Origin: UBA1444 sp964601085 | GTDB taxonomy: Bacteria > Bacillota > Negativicutes > UBA1444 | DNA: 10,118 nucleotides | Reading direction: 5' to 3' | NCBI GenBank assembly: GCA_964601085.1 | Contig: CAZRLN010000076.1 | Coordinates: 1-10,118, forward strand | Shown here: positions 7,158 to 10,118 of the stretch, in pieces | Position numbering within the stretch: the stretch's first letter is position 1 | How the letters are laid out: every line of letters begins with the position of its first letter | The notes under the pieces: generated by a model | The model's database searches: none | The model's input: only the letters and a program-made list of their open reading frames with translations | Told to the model about the DNA's origin: nothing | Translations under genes and position numbers: made by a program

Positions 7158-7994
7158 ATGCGGTTCAGGCAACAGCGGAAATTATTGGCCGCCTTGGCAT
7201 TGGGCTGCATTTTGACGGCCTTTTCAGGTTGTGCTTCCCAAAAGCCCACGGGTTCGACGCCGGCCAAACCGGCGACGCCGGCGTACGCCATGGTGGATGT
7301 GCAGAAAGTGCTCGACGCGCATCCCCTGCGGAGCAAACTGCGCCAGATGGAGCAGGAGCTGGCGGCGGCCGAAGCCAAGGCGGCTGCGGACACCTCGGCG
7401 ATGGATACGGCGCGCCGGGAATACGAAACCGCCATGAAAGTCCGCGAGGACGGGGATAAAGCCGCCCTGGCCAAGAAACAGACCGAGTTGGGGGATGAAC
7501 TGACCGAACAACGGCGCAGTTACATGGATACCCTGGAAAAGGAGTATCGGCCGTTACTGTTTAATATTGACCTGAAACTGAATGCCGTTCAAGTCTCAGC
7601 GACGGAGCGGGAAACGCTGCAAAGGGAACGTGACCGGCTGCTCGCCGAACGTCAGCAGAAACTGAAAGTCAAGGAAGACGAACTGGCGGCGCGCTTCCAG
7701 AAGGAAATGGACGCCTTCGCGGCGGAACTCGCCGGCAAGTCGGAAGCATACGCGAAACAGTGGATGGAGCAGCGAATGCAGCGGTTGCAGCAGGAATCCG
7801 TCTCACCCGAAAAGGAAAAACAGCGGCAGGCGATCGTGGAACTGTCGAACCGGATGATTGACGATGTCCGGGCGACTGTCGCCAAAGTCGCCCTGCAGGA
7901 AAAGATCGAACTGGTTTGGCTGAGGCAGGCGGTGCATATGCCGATCAGGGATATTACGGATTTGGTGATCCGTGAAATTGCAAATGCAAAATGA
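7158..7994 (+). CDS. Skp/OmpH-family protein, long form, predicted lipoprotein
   Basis: ATG 7158 is preferred because GGAGG (7146-7150) lies 7 nt upstream; a TTG at 7140 inside the terminator T-run is rejected. The 278-residue product is about twice the usual Skp length. It has a basic n-region (R-F-R-Q-Q-R-K), a hydrophobic core and a lipobox F-S-G-C with Cys 25 as the predicted lipidated residue. After a Pro/Thr/Ala linker (26-42) comes the OmpH-like start Y-A-M-V-D-V-Q-K-V-L (43-52), then very long charged coiled-coil stretches (about 58-135 and 148-212) and a C-terminal part ending I-R-D-I-T-D-L-V-I-R-E-I. The doubled helical region may reflect internal duplication. The family call rests on the N- and C-terminal signatures and on neighbouring paralogues. 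It is probably a membrane-tethered holdase; which membrane is unclear. Confidence 0.82.
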   Translation: MRFRQQRKLLAALALGCILTAFSGCASQKPTGSTPAKPATPAYAMVDVQKVLDAHPLRSKLRQMEQELAAAEAKAAADTSAMDTARREYETAMKVREDGDKAALAKKQTELGDELTEQRRSYMDTLEKEYRPLLFNIDLKLNAVQVSATERETLQRERDRLLAERQQKLKVKEDELAARFQKEMDAFAAELAGKSEAYAKQWMEQRMQRLQQESVSPEKEKQRQAIVELSNRMIDDVRATVAKVALQEKIELVWLRQAVHMPIRDITDLVIREIANAK

Positions 7995-8010
7995 GTGGAG
8001 GAATCGAACA

Positions 8011-8436
8011 ATGAATAAAAGTATAAGGTGGGGCGTTCTGCTCCTGGTCATGATGTTCGCAGCGGTTCTGTTGTCGGGCTGCGCAGCGGAAAAACCGTCG
8101 ACGATCGGGATTGTCGACATGCAAAAAGTGATGGCGGAAAACCCGAAAATCAAACAGATGCAGGATCAGCTGAACACCAAAGCCAAGGAACTGACCGAAA
8201 ATCTGGAGAAAGAGCGCGCCACGCTGAAACCGGAAGAGTTTCAACAGAAAGAGCAGGCGGCTTATGCCGAATTCATGAAGATGAAACAGGAATTTGAAGC
8301 CCAGATTGAAACCCAGACCAAGAAAGTATTGGAAGAAGTCGCCAAGGAAAAGAAACTGGGCGCCGTGATCTACAAGAACGGCATGGCCTGGGGCGGCGTG
8401 GATGTCACGGAAGACGTATTGAAGAAATTGCAATAG
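8011..8436 (+). CDS. Skp/OmpH-family protein, short form, predicted lipoprotein
   Basis: The ATG at 8011 follows GGAGG (7997-8001) by 9 nt and lies 16 nt after the previous stop; longer in-frame starts overlap the upstream gene and lack a site. The 141-residue product has a signal with a clear lipobox L-S-G-C (Cys 24). The mature part opens T-I-G-I-V-D-M-Q-K-V-M, a textbook OmpH first strand, then a charged helical hairpin (about 45-112) and closes L-G-A-V-I-Y-K-N-G-M-A-W-G-G-V-D-V-T. It matches the soluble paralogue along its whole length except for the lipidated N-terminus and a much shorter linker. It likely serves as a membrane-anchored chaperone for unfolded OM proteins. The lipid anchor is predicted only from the lipobox. 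Confidence 0.88.
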   Translation: MNKSIRWGVLLLVMMFAAVLLSGCAAEKPSTIGIVDMQKVMAENPKIKQMQDQLNTKAKELTENLEKERATLKPEEFQQKEQAAYAEFMKMKQEFEAQIETQTKKVLEEVAKEKKLGAVIYKNGMAWGGVDVTEDVLKKLQ

Positions 8437-8448
8437 GCGGGAACGATT

Positions 8449-9468
8449 TTGAAAAAAACGCTGCGTGAATTGGCGGAACTGGTCGGGGGACAAGTCCTCG
8501 GCGATGCGGAGATGTGGATCTCCGGGATCACAGGCATAGACGAAGCGGGGCCGGCGGATCTGACTTTTGCCGTACCGCCGCATCTGGAACGGGCCGCCGT
8601 ATCGGGCGCGGCCGCGGTGATCGTGCCGGCTTCAGTCGAAACCTACGCCAAACCGGCGATTCGGGCGGAAAACCCCCGGGTCGCCTTTACCCGTTTGTTG
8701 ACGCTGTTCAATCCGCCGCCGGCTTTTGAACCAGGAATCCATCCGGCGGCGGTGGTCGGCAAAAATTCAACCATCGACGCTTCGGCGGGGGTCATGGCCC
8801 AGGTGTTCATCGGCGACGGGGTGACGATCGGCGCCGGAACGGTGGTCTATCCGCATACGTTTATCGGCGATGGCGTTGTGATCGGCAAGGATTGCATCCT
8901 TCATCCGAATGTGACCCTGCGGGAGGGCACGGTTCTGGGAGACCGGGTGATTGTCCAGAGCGGCGCCGTTCTGGGCGGGGATGGCTTCGGCTTCGTCACC
9001 GTCGACGGCGAACATCTGAAAGTGCCGCAAGTCGGCAATGTCGTCATTGAAGATGATGTGGAAATTGGCGTCAATACGGCGATCGACCGGGCGACCACCG
9101 GCAGCACCATCGTCAGGCGGGGCACCAAGATCGACAATCTGGTGCATATCGCCCATAACGACGTGATTGGCGAACACTGCTTCATCGTGGCCCAGACCGG
9201 GATTTCCGGCAGCGTGACGGTGGGGCATCATGTGACCCTGGCCGGACAGACCGGTACCGCCGGCCATATCCATATCGGCGAGAACTCCGTATTTATCGCC
9301 CGGGCCGGCATTACAAAGGATACTCCGGCCAATTACTTCGGCGCCGGTGTACCGGCGCGGCCGCACCAGGAATGGGTGAAGGAACAGGTGGCCTTGCATA
9401 AGTTGCCGGCGGCCTTGAAGAAACTCCGCGAATTGGAAAAGCGCATCGAAGAGATGACAAAGGGGTAA
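8449..9468 (+). CDS. lpxD: LpxD, UDP-3-O-(3-hydroxyacyl)glucosamine N-acyltransferase
   Basis: LpxD performs the third step of lipid A synthesis in the cytoplasm, moving a 3-hydroxyacyl chain from acyl carrier protein to the 2-amino group of UDP-3-O-acylglucosamine. The 339-residue length is normal. Residues about 1-95 form the N-terminal uridine-binding domain; residues about 97-290 are left-handed beta-helix hexapeptide repeats (I-G-D-G-V-T-I-G-A-G and so on). The conserved G-G-D-G-F-G-F is at 176-182, I-D-R at 212-214, and the catalytic His is expected to be H236 in I-A-H-N, by comparison with E. coli H239. A C-terminal helix (about 310-337) completes the fold. The start is a TTG 12 nt after the previous stop with a weak AGGCGG site; it gives the usual N-terminus M-K-K-T-L-R-E-L-A. 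Its presence shows that the organism makes lipid A. Confidence 0.96.
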   Translation: MKKTLRELAELVGGQVLGDAEMWISGITGIDEAGPADLTFAVPPHLERAAVSGAAAVIVPASVETYAKPAIRAENPRVAFTRLLTLFNPPPAFEPGIHPAAVVGKNSTIDASAGVMAQVFIGDGVTIGAGTVVYPHTFIGDGVVIGKDCILHPNVTLREGTVLGDRVIVQSGAVLGGDGFGFVTVDGEHLKVPQVGNVVIEDDVEIGVNTAIDRATTGSTIVRRGTKIDNLVHIAHNDVIGEHCFIVAQTGISGSVTVGHHVTLAGQTGTAGHIHIGENSVFIARAGITKDTPANYFGAGVPARPHQEWVKEQVALHKLPAALKKLRELEKRIEEMTKG

Positions 9469-9498
9469 CAGGAGCACAACCCCGGGGAGGCGAACCCG

Positions 9499-10118
9499 AT
9501 GAAACTTTTCTGGGAAAAGACGCTGTTGCTGTTGGCCGGGATCGTATGCCTGTCGGGGTTGACGCCCGTTCACGCCGCGCCGTCGCTGTCCGGCGCGACC
9601 GGAATGATCCGGATTCCGACAGCGGATACGTTGCGGCCGGGACAATTTTCCGCCGGATATTTTTATTGGCAGGACCATTCCGCCGCGGTGGCCGCCGTGG
9701 GTTTGCCGGTCGGTATGGAAGTCAGCGTGGCGGCGCCCTGGTATAAGGGCGTGTCCGGCAACTGGACGTTGAACGCCAAAGTCGGTCTCGCGCAGGAGGG
9801 GTTGTTGCTCCCGGCCATCGCGATTGGCGTCGAAGATTTCGGCGAACAGACCCAACGTTCATATTACGCCGCAGTTTCTAAAGCGTTGCCGTTTGGTGTC
9901 CGGATCCATGTCGGCGCCGGGACCGGCCGCTTCAAGGGCATGTTCGGCGCCCTGGAAAAAGTGCTGAATCCGACCTCGTTGCGTCAGAAGAAGCGTTCCG
10001 GATTTCCGGTGACTTCCTTGATCGTGGAAATGGACGGCAAAAAGATGAACTATGGCGCCCGGTTGCGCCTGGCGCACGGCCTGCGCCTGGATACCGGCTG
10101 GCTGGGTCAGGAACAGCG
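9499..10118 (+). CDS. YjbH-like outer-membrane protein, 3'-truncated
   Basis: ATG 9499 has GGGGAGG (9484-9490) 8 nt upstream and lies 30 nt after lpxD. About 206 residues are visible and the frame is open to the window end. A signal peptide ends near residue 26 (V-H-A-A-P). The mature protein begins S-G-A-T-G-M-I-R-I-P-T-A-D-T-L-R-P-G-Q-F, the G-x-T-G-(x)3-I-P-T-A pattern typical of the YjbH family (OM proteins tied to exopolysaccharide export), followed by amphipathic strands such as F-S-A-G-Y-F-Y-W and V-G-L-P-V-G-M-E-V-S-V-A-A-P. It is probably a beta-rich OM protein. Family assignment rests on this N-terminal motif, so function is uncertain; a role in surface polysaccharide or lipid A-linked envelope building fits the lpxD neighbour. 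Confidence 0.75.
   Translation, partial: MKLFWEKTLLLLAGIVCLSGLTPVHAAPSLSGATGMIRIPTADTLRPGQFSAGYFYWQDHSAAVAAVGLPVGMEVSVAAPWYKGVSGNWTLNAKVGLAQEGLLLPAIAIGVEDFGEQTQRSYYAAVSKALPFGVRIHVGAGTGRFKGMFGALEKVLNPTSLRQKKRSGFPVTSLIVEMDGKKMNYGARLRLAHGLRLDTGWLGQEQ

Noticed and set aside
8767..9855. A 362-codon open frame on the - strand
   Set aside because: It is antisense to lpxD and the yjbH-like gene, both with family motifs and ribosome binding sites; its composition is that of a shadow.

Overview
The window is a block of outer-membrane (OM) biogenesis genes, all on the + strand. It encodes, in order, a TamB-type translocation/assembly protein (5' end cut off), a small sigma-70 family factor, a single-pass membrane protein of unknown function, BamA, an unrecognised exported protein that looks like POTRA-type domains plus a small beta-barrel, three Skp/OmpH-family chaperones in a row, LpxD of lipid A synthesis, and the start of a YjbH-like OM protein that runs off the 3' edge. 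Strong Shine-Dalgarno sequences (AGGAGG type, 7-9 nt before the start), a three-POTRA BamA, and tamB, bamA, skp and lpxD packed together point to a diderm Firmicute, most likely a GC-rich member of the Negativicutes. That assignment is inference from gene content and ribosome binding sites; no rRNA or other marker is present.

Layout. Positions 1-2570 hold tamB and the sigma factor gene, 30 nt apart. A 153-nt lower-GC gap (2571-2723) carries a candidate -10 box and a small palindrome before the membrane-protein gene (2724-3248). bamA follows and ends at a strong hairpin terminator (5127-5156). The 436-residue unknown (5199-6509) comes next. A clear extended -10 promoter (6541-6569) then drives the first skp gene, which is followed by an intrinsic terminator (7107-7141). 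skp2, skp3, lpxD and the yjbH-like gene are spaced 16, 12 and 30 nt apart, as in one operon.

The products form a coherent pathway. Skp-type chaperones carry unfolded OM proteins through the periplasm, BamA folds them into the OM, TamB helps move lipid and/or protein across the envelope, and LpxD makes the lipid A precursor of the outer leaflet. The sigma factor and its membrane neighbour could be a local control device, but this is not shown.

Points of interest: bamA appears to start at a non-standard ATC codon; the sigma factor lacks region 3 and sits beside a membrane protein of unknown function; one unknown exported protein may be a new small OM barrel; and two of the three Skp paralogues are predicted lipoproteins, one of them about twice the usual length. 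No CRISPR array, mobile element, tRNA or rRNA was seen.
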